Of a stretch of DNA of 36,416 nt, positions 18,355-25,530 are shown piece after piece. Within the stretch, counting starts at the first letter, position 1, and each line of letters starts with the position of its first letter. Made by a program: the position numbers and the translations under genes. The notes beneath the pieces were generated by a model. That model made no database searches. It had not been told where the DNA came from and saw only the letters and a program-made list of their open reading frames with translations. This DNA comes from UBA1149 sp963579235 (GTDB lineage Bacteria > Desulfobacterota > Binatia > UBA1149), in NCBI GenBank assembly GCA_963579235.1, contig CAUZFM010000014.1, forward strand, positions 1-36,416, given 5' to 3'.

Positions 18355-19563
18355 TCAGCGAGGCCTGGCTTCCTCGGTTTTTTTACGTACGAAATCCAAG
18401 ACACCGTCTCCTTGAGAGGCGGCCGCCGAGGCATCCTGGCCATCGGAACCGAGCAGCACGGGCTTTACGACCATGATCAACTCGGTTTCAAATTTTTCTT
18501 TCTCGCTGCGTCTGAAAAACGCGCCCAGTATCGGAACGCTTCCGAGGATGGGCACCTTCGAGGTGAAGTCTCGCTCGCTGGTCTTGAGCAAGCCGGCAAT
18601 AACCAGGCTACGCCCACTCGAAAGACTCACGTTCGTCTGCGCGCGGCGACTGACAAAAGCCGGTACGGTAAAGCCGAATAGCTCGACCCCCTGCGAAAAA
18701 TCAGGCTCGCTGACTTCCGCGAAAACGTCGAGCTCTATGGTGCCGTCTATGGCCACGGTGGGAACGAAATCGACCTTCACCCCAAACTCCTTGTAAGAGA
18801 CCGATGTCTGCTGGTCTTCGTTTATAAGAATGGGAATCTCGCCGCCGGAAAGGAAGCTGGCTTTCTCGCCACTACGCGCGAGCAGTTTGGGCTCGGCCAA
18901 TATACGGGCAACGTTGTCGTCATTGGTCGCCTTGATGAAACCAGCAATGTCATTCCTGAAATCGACGACCGCCAACGATAGACCGGATCCCAGGCTCACC
19001 GGGAACGGAGGCTGGTTGTCCTGCGGAGCGTGCTGTCCAAACACCGGGGCTGCGCCGCCGGCCTGGCTCAGGGCACCGAACTGCCCGCCCATGGCGCGAA
19101 TGTCTATGCCTCGCTTCTCGAGCTCAGCCTTGTTGACCTCGGCTATCATGATTTCGAGCATCACCTGCGCGCGGGCCTGCTCGGTCACGACGATATTGTA
19201 AATGCTGTAGTTGCCCTTATCGCTCCACACAACGAGGCTGGTCTCACCGCCCGAAATACCGTTTACCAGCAACTGCTCGGGCGTGGCTATGACCACGTCG
19301 GCGATGTCCTTGTTGGCCACCGCTACACGCTTGGCGCGATCCCTGAAGTCCAGCACCACGGTCTTGCCGGCCATGACGTGGAGCACCTTGTCTCCGTCGC
19401 CGTTACGATAGGCTGCCTTCACAGGTGAGACCCTGCTCACCAGGGCTGCGTCGCCGGCTGAAACCGGCGCCCCGCTTGTCAGCAACAGCGCCGCCGACAC
19501 CAGGACCGAAACGGAAAGCCGCAACAACGAGGTCTGTTTTTCTTCGTGCTTCTGCATGACCAT
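18355..19563 (-). CDS. rcpA: Tad pilus outer-membrane secretin RcpA/CpaC (short form)
   Basis: This is the secretin through which the Flp pilus crosses the outer membrane. At 402 residues it is shorter than many secretins but normal for the CpaC group. It has a signal peptide (about 1-36, ending SGAPVSAG), the CpaC N-terminal domain (about 60-125; FRDRAKRVAVANKDIADVVI), then an N1/KH-like linker (VMLEIMIAEVNKAELEKRGI) and the secretin core from about 215 (LLARSGEKASFLSGGEIPI; GVKVDFVPTVAIDGTIELDV; LVIAGLLKTSERDF; PILGSVPILGAFFR). Two starts are possible, ATG 19563 and the ATG two codons on, and a GGAGG serves either. An outer-membrane secretin indicates a diderm cell. Confidence 0.94.
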   Translation of the reverse strand: MVMQKHEEKQTSLLRLSVSVLVSAALLLTSGAPVSAGDAALVSRVSPVKAAYRNGDGDKVLHVMAGKTVVLDFRDRAKRVAVANKDIADVVIATPEQLLVNGISGGETSLVVWSDKGNYSIYNIVVTEQARAQVMLEIMIAEVNKAELEKRGIDIRAMGGQFGALSQAGGAAPVFGQHAPQDNQPPFPVSLGSGLSLAVVDFRNDIAGFIKATNDDNVARILAEPKLLARSGEKASFLSGGEIPILINEDQQTSVSYKEFGVKVDFVPTVAIDGTIELDVFAEVSEPDFSQGVELFGFTVPAFVSRRAQTNVSLSSGRSLVIAGLLKTSERDFTSKVPILGSVPILGAFFRRSEKEKFETELIMVVKPVLLGSDGQDASAAASQGDGVLDFVRKKTEEARPR

Positions 19564-19572
19564 CCCGCCTCC

Positions 19573-20340
19573 TCAGAAAATGTAATTCTCTACCGAGCTG
19601 CCACGAATCACTTCGACCGTGTGGCGGTTACCCGATGAACCACCGAGCACCTCGCTCACTGTCTTGCCCGAGGTAACTACCCCGTCGCCGTCCTTGTCGT
19701 TACGCAGGACGAAGTAGAGACTGCCCTCGTGAACCGCCAGCGCCAGGGTCTCTGCCTGCCGCGGGGTGACGTCGAGAGTGATCGTCTTTACCGTCACCGG
19801 CTTGTTGTCCACCTGCTCGACCTCCTGGTCGATGGCCAGCACCCTGACGTCCTGCAGTATGACTTTTGACCTCGCCTCGAGCTCTTCGCGGCGGCCGATT
19901 GTTACGAGCACGTCCACGCGACTGTTCGGGGCGACGAAACCGGAAATCCCGGTCACTTCGTTCACCCTGACCGAGATCGCGCGCCTACCGGGCTGCACGA
20001 GCATTGAAAGGAGGCTGGTGCTTCGATTGCGGGACAAGCGAGCATCGGTAACGGGTTCGTTGGCCATGATGGTGACCCTCGCTACCTTGCCTACGAGCTT
20101 GCTGGGATCATGATAGGTCCCCTCGGGGACCGCATGGGCCGGCCAGTCGACAACCTTCAGCTGTCCCGGCTCTAACAGTTGGCCCCTGCCCACCGTCTGG
20201 GCAGCAACCACCACGCGCCTGTGTTGCAACACCGGCGCATCAAGTGAGCCGGCCTGGCCGTCGAGCCATGAAAAAGTCATAAGACCGGCAAGCGCTGCGA
20301 ACAGCACTCCAGCCACTACCAGGACAAAGGGCCTAGCCAT
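19573..20340 (-). CDS. rcpC: Tad pilus assembly protein RcpC/CpaB
   Basis: RcpC/CpaB is a periplasmic protein associated with the Tad secretin. The start is the ATG at 20340 (MARPFVLVVAGVLF): GGAGG lies 9 bases upstream, while the frame is open five codons further to a GTG without a good site. The 255-residue product has an N-terminal membrane anchor, a SAF domain (about 38-100; VVVAAQTVGRGQLLEPGQLK, then VTIMANEPVTDARL), and the RcpC core (GRRAISVRVNEVTGISGFVAPNSRVDVLVT, of which AISVRVNEVTGISGF is the conserved heart). It ends VIRGSSVENYIF. It overlaps tadV by 25 bases. Confidence 0.93.
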   Translation of the reverse strand: MARPFVLVVAGVLFAALAGLMTFSWLDGQAGSLDAPVLQHRRVVVAAQTVGRGQLLEPGQLKVVDWPAHAVPEGTYHDPSKLVGKVARVTIMANEPVTDARLSRNRSTSLLSMLVQPGRRAISVRVNEVTGISGFVAPNSRVDVLVTIGRREELEARSKVILQDVRVLAIDQEVEQVDNKPVTVKTITLDVTPRQAETLALAVHEGSLYFVLRNDKDGDGVVTSGKTVSEVLGGSSGNRHTVEVIRGSSVENYIF

Positions 20341-20873
20341 GTTTCTATCCTCCACGTTGCATGAACCAGCGTCCCGGCCATGCCCACTGCCAACATCAAT
20401 CCGTAGGGCATAGTACGCGTGCCCTCTCCAGCCTTGAGAGTCCCTGGCCTCTGCCCGGAGGCGATCATATTTAGATCAGCCCAGAGCCCGAGCATCACCG
20501 CCTTGGCCTTGCCACTGCACAGTATCGACCCGACGCCCACGACGCCTGCCAACAACACGCCAGCACCCAGCCCGATGCACAACAGCCCGGCCCCGAGAAA
20601 GGAACCCGCGGCCGCTGCAAACTTGACGTCGCCGCCGCCAACCATTCCCGCCGCGAAGGGCACAAACAGCAGAGCGAGGCCGGCGGTCATACCGCCCAGC
20701 GACATACCGAGACCCTCCACGCCGCCGGTCACGAAGTGCAACCAGGCGCCGAGCAGGGCCGCGCAAAGATTCAGCTTGTTGGAAATCCTGCGCGCTCGCA
20801 GGTCACTGGCCGCAGCCAGGAACATGAAGATCAGCGCGGGGACCGCAACCAGAGTATTAAGAGCGTATTCCAC
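20316..20873 (-). CDS. tadV: Tad prepilin peptidase TadV/CpaA
   Basis: This membrane aspartyl protease (type IV prepilin peptidase, short TadV form without the methylase domain) cleaves the leader of the Flp pilins. It has 185 residues with about six membrane segments. The catalytic aspartates are Asp24 (AASDLRARRISN) and Asp82 in the GxGD-type motif GGGDVK. The substrates are the two Flp pilins encoded immediately upstream. The GTG start follows GGTG; 81 bases containing a strong hairpin separate it from the second pilin gene. Confidence 0.94.
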   Translation of the reverse strand: MEYALNTLVAVPALIFMFLAAASDLRARRISNKLNLCAALLGAWLHFVTGGVEGLGMSLGGMTAGLALLFVPFAAGMVGGGDVKFAAAAGSFLGAGLLCIGLGAGVLLAGVVGVGSILCSGKAKAVMLGLWADLNMIASGQRPGTLKAGEGTRTMPYGLMLAVGMAGTLVHATWRIETWLGPLSW

Positions 20874-20907
20874 GTTTGGTCACCTTGCGGTGAGCATAAG
20901 CTGAACC

Positions 20908-20932
20908 GGGTACCGTCGGTGAGACGGCACCC
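20908..20932 (-). promoter_or_regulatory. Strong hairpin between pilin gene and tadV
   Basis: GGGTACCGTC (20908-20917) and GACGGCACCC (20923-20932) form a 10-bp stem (one G-U pair in minus-strand RNA) with a 5-base loop; C20907 and G20933 add an eleventh pair. In the minus-strand RNA no U-run follows, so it is not a classical terminator. Its position between a pilin gene and the machinery genes fits a partial terminator or 3'-end stabiliser that raises pilin over machinery expression. Confidence 0.6.
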
Positions 20933-20954
20933 GACTCAACTTGAGCCAACCACT

Positions 20955-21125
20955 TCAGCTGGCGGTAGACAGCGTCGTAGTAGCGTCGTTGAAGATCGAT
21001 ATGATCTGGTCGCGAAGCGCGGTGATCGCACCAATCGTCGCAACGGCTATGAGAGCCATCAGCAACGCGTATTCGGCCATCGAAGCGCCTTGCTCGTCTT
21101 TCCACAGTGCCTTGATAAGTTCCAT
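20955..21125 (-). CDS. flp: Flp/Fap-type pilin (second of two)
   Basis: This short gene encodes a 56-residue Flp pilin, the subunit of the Tad pilus. The leader is MELIKALWKDEQG and processing by TadV is expected after Gly13, leaving ASMAEYALLMALIAV as the mature start: Glu at +5 and Tyr at +6 are the hallmark of Flp pilins, followed by a hydrophobic helix and a short polar tail (DATTTLSTAS). The mature pilin is 43 residues. The ATG is 7 bases after a perfect AGGAGG. It has its own candidate sigma-54 promoter upstream and a strong hairpin downstream. Confidence 0.95.
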   Translation of the reverse strand: MELIKALWKDEQGASMAEYALLMALIAVATIGAITALRDQIISIFNDATTTLSTAS

Positions 21126-21177
21126 TTCTCTTTCCTCCTGGGTTTCGTTTCTTAAAAGGGCTCAATGCCCGTCTGTT

Positions 21178-21211
21178 CCCGGTGGTAAACAGCAATCTCT
21201 GTGCCACCGGG
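21178..21211. repeat. Interrupted inverted repeat between the two pilin genes
   Basis: CCCGGTGG (21178-21185) pairs with CCACCGGG (21204-21211), and inside it ACAG (21189-21192) pairs with CTGT (21199-21202), leaving a 6-base loop. In RNA from the upstream pilin this would be a bulged hairpin downstream of the first pilin gene. It overlaps the candidate sigma-54 promoter of the second pilin, so either the DNA element or the RNA structure could be the selected feature. Confidence 0.5.
21191..21206 (-). promoter_or_regulatory. Candidate sigma-54 promoter of second pilin gene
   Basis: Read on the minus strand this is TGGCACAGAGATTGCT. It matches the -24/-12 consensus TGGCACG-N4-TTGCW at all but one position, with the exact GG-N10-GC spacing. 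The expected transcription start is near 21180, about 55 bases before the pilin ATG at 21125. It would give the second pilin gene its own RpoN-dependent transcript. Confidence 0.7.
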
Positions 21212-21352
21212 GAATTCATTGCCAGGGCCCGTTTTTCCGCGTTTTACTGCCGGGGCTGCGCCAATTACGCCCGCTGAGCGGACATTGTTGGACTTGTAGC
21301 GACAAATTTTTGCCACTTGCTGCCTTGCGTATTGCGGTGTCACGATCCTGCC

Positions 21353-21511
21353 TCAGAACTGGTCGAATGAACTGAAGAGCGTAAGTATCTGGCCACTGAA
21401 AGCGGTGACCGCACCAACCGTACCGAGCGCAATCATTGCCAACAGCAACGCGTACTCGGTCATCGATGCTCCCTGCTCATCGTCCCTTAGCCGTTTCAGT
21501 ATTTCTGTCAT
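21353..21511 (-). CDS. flp: Flp/Fap-type pilin (first of two)
   Basis: This is a 52-residue Flp pilin. The frame is open further upstream, but the ATG at 21511 is preceded at about 8 bases by a GAGGAG site and gives a proper leader, MTEILKRLRDDEQG, with cleavage expected after Gly14. The mature part starts ASMTEYALLLAMIAL (Glu +5, Tyr +6) and is only 38 residues, ending FSSFDQF. Compared with the second pilin the core helix is conserved and the C-terminal tail differs, so the two may serve as major and minor subunits or as alternatives. It is the first gene after the strong sigma-54 promoter. Confidence 0.95.
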   Translation of the reverse strand: MTEILKRLRDDEQGASMTEYALLLAMIALGTVGAVTAFSGQILTLFSSFDQF

Positions 21512-21557
21512 TGTTCTTTCTCCTCGCCCTTTCCTGCCCTTCGGGCTCGCAATGAAA

Positions 21558-21573
21558 AGCAAGTGCCGTGCCA
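21558..21573 (-). promoter_or_regulatory. Sigma-54 promoter of the Tad pilus operon
   Basis: On the minus strand the sequence is TGGCACGGCACTTGCT, a full match to TGGCACG-N4-TTGCW with GG-N10-GC spacing. The start of transcription is expected near 21548, about 37 bases before the ATG of the first pilin. RpoN-dependent transcription requires an enhancer-binding activator; palindromes lie about 90-120 bases upstream. Confidence 0.85.
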
Positions 21574-21662
21574 CTAACGAACAGGCTCATCGTGCAGACC
21601 TGCAACTCGGACGCGGCAAGGGGCAGGATTGTCGGTGAACGCGATTGAACACGCCCCCGGAA

Positions 21663-21697
21663 ACCCGCGCGCGATGCGGGTGGCGGGCAGGAGCCCG
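21663..21697. promoter_or_regulatory. Tandem palindromes upstream of the sigma-54 promoter
   Basis: Two short inverted repeats lie next to each other: ACCCGC (21663-21668) with GCGGGT (21676-21681), and CGGGC (21684-21688) with GCCCG (21693-21697). They are 90-125 bases upstream of the -24 element, the usual distance for enhancer sites of RpoN activators. Identity as activator sites is an inference. Confidence 0.35.
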
Positions 21698-21712
21698 TGG
21701 CACGCTTCTTGG
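21698..21712 (+). promoter_or_regulatory. Near-consensus sigma-54-like element, plus strand
   Basis: TGGCACG-cttc-TTGG has a perfect -24 half and spacing, but the -12 dinucleotide is GG instead of GC. It points towards the small unknown gene at 21725 but lies so close that a transcript from it would be almost leaderless. It may be a weak divergent promoter or a coincidence. Confidence 0.25.
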
Positions 21713-21724
21713 TTTCAACAGGGC

Positions 21725-21967
21725 ATGCGATCAACACGTTCCACATCCACAGTGCGTGCCCCTATTACCGGCGCCGAGCTGCTCGGAAGCTCACACGACA
21801 CGGTGTTTCTCGTCATCGAGCTGGCCGACGCCATACGGCGCGGAGTGACCTATTTCAGCCTCAAGGGCCGAGTCCTGGCAGACCTGGACGCGGTTATCCT
21901 GGCGCTGGTCAACGACGGCGAGATAGTGTTCGAGGACGACGGGGCCGAAGAACCGGTCCGTCACTGA
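21725..21967 (+). CDS. Small protein of unknown function
   Basis: The frame encodes up to 80 residues from an ATG at 21725; GTG codons at 21752 and 21803 are alternative starts and no site is convincing. The second half (VFLVIELADAIRRGVTYFSLKGRVLADLDAVILALVNDGEIVFEDDG) shows strong G/C preference at third codon positions like real genes here, with an acidic C-terminus. I recognise no family. It is divergent from the pilus operon and ends 13 bases before the convergent phosphodiesterase gene. Confidence 0.5.
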   Translation: MRSTRSTSTVRAPITGAELLGSSHDTVFLVIELADAIRRGVTYFSLKGRVLADLDAVILALVNDGEIVFEDDGAEEPVRH

Positions 21968-21980
21968 GACGAGACCCTTA

Positions 21981-23444
21981 TCAGCGAGCCTGCCCGGCTT
22001 CGTTTGCTCGCGAGGGCGGGTCGCCGGTCACGTAGCCCAGGCTTCGCAGCTGTTCCCAGGTGGATTTGTCCACCGGTTGATCGTTACCCGGTCGCTGCAA
22101 GTCTTCATAGCTGGCAACTTTCAGCCGTTCTCCACCAAGCGAATGAACCACGGGCGCGAATACTTCGCCCACCATGTCTGCCGCTCCGGGCAGTCCCAGC
22201 AAGTAGAGCAGCGTGGGCGCCACGTCTTCGATGTTGGTCTCGGGCCCGTCACCCGGCTCGATTCCCGGCCCCGCGACCAGGTAGATTCCGTCAAAATCGT
22301 GCGTGCCGATGAGCATGCTGCGGTTCCTGCTCGACTTGAATCCGTGGTCTGAGACCACCACCACGTAGACGTCGTCATCGATCTCGGCGAGCAATCGCCC
22401 CAGCTGCCGGTCAGTCTCGCGGTAGGCATCGGGCACCGCCCCGCCGTAGAGACGGACCTTATCAGCATCCATACCGTCGTAGTCGTCCGGTCGCATATAG
22501 GCCCAGTATGGGTGAGACACCCGGTCAACAAGCGTGTGCACGTAGATAAACAGGCTCCAGTCGTCGGCTATCGAAAGACCCGCCGCGCCGCTTTGCAAGC
22601 GTGAAACCTGGGCGAGGTGCTCGGCCAGGAAAGCGGGGGTGTCGGGTTCAGCGTGGCGGCTCCAGCCCGGCCCCTCGGGAATGTAAGCCTGCCCCAGTTC
22701 AGCCCTGAGTTCCTCGGCCAGCTCTTCGGGCCAGGTGACTACCAGGCCTGCGTCTGACCTGTAAAACGGTGTCGCGTAGATCCTGTCCGGCGCGAGACTG
22801 CGCACGCGCATCCGCCCCTTGAGGGTAGGCTTGCGCAGGGCGCCAACATCGAACCAGTCGCTCCACTGGCCCGGCTCCAGGCCGCGGGCCGCTCCGCGGA
22901 TGGCCGTCTCGTTGTCCTTAAAAACCCGGTTGCCGTCGGAGGGATCGTCCAGTGAAAGATCGTAAACCTCTCCGGTGCTGCCGCCTATCGTAGAGCCGCT
23001 CAGTGGAAAACCGGAAGCCATGCGTCCGTTGACCTGCTCGGGCGGCCATGAGCCGGGCACGTTATACACGTGGCTGCGAAGCCCTGCGTCACTGGCTATG
23101 TTCCACGCTGCCTTGACCTGGCGGTGAGTAGAGTGGGAGGTCTTCCAGTTCAGGACGCCGTGCTCGGCGGGCAGCTTGCCGGTGAACATGGTTGACCACA
23201 CCACCGGCGAAATTACCGGCGGTCGAGTCTTGAGAATCCCGTGAACCCCGCGCCGGTAGAGGCCCGCCAGGGCCGGCAGTTCGCCGGCTTCGATCATGGG
23301 CACGATCACGTCCCAGGTGCCGCCGTCGACGCCAAGCACGAGCACACGGCCTTGGGCCAGCGTCCCGGCGCGTTGCCCGGGCAGGGCCAGCACGCCCAGT
23401 ACCAGCAGCGCGGCCAGCATAATTGCCGGTGTTGATCGTTTCAC
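21981..23444 (-). CDS. Exported alkaline phosphatase family protein (type I phosphodiesterase/nucleotide pyrophosphatase-like)
   Basis: This 487-residue protein of the alkaline phosphatase superfamily probably hydrolyses a phosphodiester or phosphomonoester outside the cytoplasm. It has a signal peptide (about 1-31, ending GTLAQG), the first metal strand RVLVLGVDGGTWDVI (Asp40), the nucleophile region PPVISPVVWSTMFTGKLP with Ser79 as the likely nucleophile, HGV just after, and later metal ligands in FIYVHTLVDRVSHPYW and VVVVSDHGFKSSRN. It ends with LRSLGYV, a C-terminal motif also present in the divergent neighbour. The GTG start has GGGAG upstream; an ATG at codon 9 is possible. The substrate is unknown. 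Confidence 0.85.
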   Translation of the reverse strand: MKRSTPAIMLAALLVLGVLALPGQRAGTLAQGRVLVLGVDGGTWDVIVPMIEAGELPALAGLYRRGVHGILKTRPPVISPVVWSTMFTGKLPAEHGVLNWKTSHSTHRQVKAAWNIASDAGLRSHVYNVPGSWPPEQVNGRMASGFPLSGSTIGGSTGEVYDLSLDDPSDGNRVFKDNETAIRGAARGLEPGQWSDWFDVGALRKPTLKGRMRVRSLAPDRIYATPFYRSDAGLVVTWPEELAEELRAELGQAYIPEGPGWSRHAEPDTPAFLAEHLAQVSRLQSGAAGLSIADDWSLFIYVHTLVDRVSHPYWAYMRPDDYDGMDADKVRLYGGAVPDAYRETDRQLGRLLAEIDDDVYVVVVSDHGFKSSRNRSMLIGTHDFDGIYLVAGPGIEPGDGPETNIEDVAPTLLYLLGLPGAADMVGEVFAPVVHSLGGERLKVASYEDLQRPGNDQPVDKSTWEQLRSLGYVTGDPPSRANEAGQAR

Positions 23445-23591
23445 CTTTCGTTTTTCTCCCTGGGCCGACCGAAGTTGCCACGAAGCACGGGGCCCGCAGA
23501 ATTTTCTGACTCCAGGCCCAGGCCCCCGGTCGGCGATTCAGCGCCAATCGGAATAGACCCGTCCACCCGGAGTGCCTATCATAGCCACTGC

Positions 23592-25022
23592 ATGCCCCTT
23601 TCTCCATTCCCACGGCTGCTTTGCGTCGGCCTCGGCGCCCTGCTGGCCCTGCTCGCGTCCTGTACCGAACGCCCGGCCACCGGCCCGGGCACTGCCCTCT
23701 CCAACGCGGCCTGCCCCGACTGCAATGTCGTGCTGGTTTCCATGGACACCGTGCGGGCCGACCACCTGGGCTGCTACGGTTACTCCCGTGACACCTCACC
23801 CTCGGTGGACCAACTCGCCGCCAGCTCAGCGCTTTTTGAGCAAGCGGTGAGCCAGTCACCGTGGACGCTACCCGCCCACGGCTCGATGATGACCGGCTTG
23901 GAACCGCGCGTGCTGGAGGTCGTCCGCTACCCCGCCATGCGGCGGCTGCCGCTGTCGGCGCGCATGCTGGCCGAAGAGTTCAAAGACGCCGGTTACGCGA
24001 CCGGGGCCTTCACCGGGGGGGGATTCGTGTCGGCCCACTTCGGGTTTGACCGTGGTTTTGACGTCTACCAGGCCGACGGTCGGCGCTTTGAACACAACAT
24101 GGACGGCGCTATCGACTGGCTGCGCCTCAACCAGGATCGGCCTTTTTTCCTGTTCCTGCACGGCTACAACGCCCATCGTCCCTACTACTCCACGTCGGCC
24201 GATCGCCGGGCACTGGGCTTCGGCGACATCTCGCGAAGAGAATCAAAAGGCTTTTGCGGTCGTGAAAAACGCGAGCGGCCGGCCAACCTGGACGCCATTG
24301 TATCCCTCTACGACGCGTCCGTGCGCGGCGGTGACCGCCACGTGGGTCGTTTCCTGGACGAGCTGGACAAACTCGGCCTCGCCGACAAGACCGTGGTGTT
24401 GGTGACCTCGGATCACGGCGAAGAATTCTTTGAACACGGCAACTGCGACCATGTGCGTTTTGTTTACGCCGAGGTAGTCAACGTGCCCTGGGTGCTGCGC
24501 GTACCCGGGCTCACCGATCACGGACCACGGATAAAAGAACCCGTACCCGCGTCGATCAGCGTGCCGTCCACCCTGCTCGAGCTGGTCGGAGTAGAGCACT
24601 CGATGCCCGGACCCTCACTCGTGGGGCTGCTTGGTACAGACGCGGTCGACACCGCTTCGAACTGGTCGACCGGGACCCCTATATACAGTGAAGCCAGCAC
24701 CGAGGCCGGCAAACTAGGTAGCCGGGGCCCGGTCATCGCCGAAAGGCGCGGCTCGCAGAAACTCGTGCGCTACACCGACGAGGACAGCAACGAGGCCTAC
24801 GATCTCGGCGTTGACCCCGGAGAGCTCAACGCCCTTCCGAGCCGCCACGGCGTATACTCCTGGGCGGCGGGGCTGGACGAATGGGCCGAGGCCAAGCAGC
24901 CGATCGAGAGCAAAGCACCGGGCCGCGGTAACAAAGCTGCCAGAAACAACGGTGAAGGCAGCGATGATATTCCCGAAGAGCTCAAGCAGAAGCTACGCGA
25001 TCTTGGCTACGTAGACCCCTGA
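23592..25022 (+). CDS. Sulfatase-like lipoprotein with Thr in place of the formylglycine Cys
   Basis: This is a 476-residue sulfatase-fold hydrolase. I use the ATG at 23592 because it opens a lipoprotein signal (hydrophobic run, then LLASC with Cys24); the frame is open 39 codons upstream without coding character. The core shows VVLVSMDTVRADHLGCYGY (Asp52), SPWTLPAHGSMMTGL and VTSDHGEEFFEHG. In true sulfatases the nucleophile motif is C/S-x-P-x-R; here it is T92-L-P-A-H, so formylglycine cannot form and the enzyme more likely acts on phosphate or phosphonate esters or as a phosphotransferase. The C-terminus has a charged linker and ends LRDLGYVDP, echoing the divergent neighbour. Confidence 0.85.
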   Translation: MPLSPFPRLLCVGLGALLALLASCTERPATGPGTALSNAACPDCNVVLVSMDTVRADHLGCYGYSRDTSPSVDQLAASSALFEQAVSQSPWTLPAHGSMMTGLEPRVLEVVRYPAMRRLPLSARMLAEEFKDAGYATGAFTGGGFVSAHFGFDRGFDVYQADGRRFEHNMDGAIDWLRLNQDRPFFLFLHGYNAHRPYYSTSADRRALGFGDISRRESKGFCGREKRERPANLDAIVSLYDASVRGGDRHVGRFLDELDKLGLADKTVVLVTSDHGEEFFEHGNCDHVRFVYAEVVNVPWVLRVPGLTDHGPRIKEPVPASISVPSTLLELVGVEHSMPGPSLVGLLGTDAVDTASNWSTGTPIYSEASTEAGKLGSRGPVIAERRGSQKLVRYTDEDSNEAYDLGVDPGELNALPSRHGVYSWAAGLDEWAEAKQPIESKAPGRGNKAARNNGEGSDDIPEELKQKLRDLGYVDP

Positions 25023-25072
25023 GCTTAACCCGCTACCAACACCCGCCCGGTCGCTTTACCGTGATATCTTTT

Positions 25073-25101
25073 TTGCCCGCTCGCCATGGCTGGGCTATAC
25101 A
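25073..25101 (+). promoter_or_regulatory. Sigma-70 type promoter of tRNA-Asn
   Basis: TTGCCC (25073-25078) and TATACA (25096-25101) are separated by 17 bases. Transcription would start near 25108, about a dozen bases before the mature tRNA 5' end. Confidence 0.65.
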
Positions 25102-25119
25102 ATGGAATTCGCCCAACGT

Positions 25120-25195
25120 TCCCCGGTAGCTCAGTTGGTAGAGCAGGTGACTGTTAATCACCTTGTCGCTGGTTCGAGTCCGGCCCGGGGAGCCA
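25120..25195 (+). tRNA. tRNA-Asn (anticodon GTT), CCA encoded
   Basis: A full cloverleaf can be drawn: acceptor TCCCCGG (25120-25126) with CCGGGGA (25185-25191), D stem GCTC/GAGC (25129-25132, 25141-25144), anticodon stem GGTGA/TCACC around the loop CTGTTAA (25151-25157, anticodon GTT), variable loop TTGTC, T stem GCTGG/CCGGC around TTCGAGT, discriminator G and CCA (25193-25195). With the non-discriminating AspRS in this window it is probably charged indirectly, as Asp-tRNA(Asn) followed by amidation. Confidence 0.97.
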
Positions 25196-25530
25196 ATTCT
25201 CTGCATGTTGGGGATTTAAGAGAGCTATTGCCTCTCCCGATCCTCGCCAGCCATGCGGCAGGCCATTTTGCATCCGACCGGGTCGCTGCGCCGCCAGGAG
25301 TCGCCAGGAGAGCGCGCAGGCATGCCCGGCCAGGTGGGGAGAACAGTACGGCTGCGCGGATGGCTACCCGCCAGCGCCGCTGATCCTGGCCGTTGCCACG
25401 GCGCGAAGAACCCGCATAACGGCGACACCGTCTAGCCGCGCTGGTTCTCCAGATATTCGATTCGCCCGAGATCATCGTCTACAAGAACGATCCTCGGACG
25501 GTTAAAGCGCGCGTTTGGTATGTCTTCGAC
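25196..25530. other. Gene-poor stretch downstream of tRNA-Asn
   Basis: These 335 bases hold no gene I can support with confidence. Open frames crossing the tRNA on the minus strand give the well-known artefact ending RAGLEPATR. Visible structure is limited: a weak hairpin GAGAG/CTCTC near 25219-25236, a tandem 9-base repeat CGCCAGGAG (25292-25300, 25302-25310), and from about 25435 a stretch of protein-like sequence treated separately. Confidence 0.6.

Noticed and set aside
25058..25074. CGGT/ACCG mini-stem followed by TTTTTT after the sulfatase-like gene
   Set aside because: A 4-bp stem separated from the T-run by several bases is too weak to call a terminator.
25158..25475. Minus-strand open frame of about 105 codons ending in RAGLEPATR
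   Set aside because: Its C-terminus is the antisense of the tRNA-Asn gene, a known annotation artefact.
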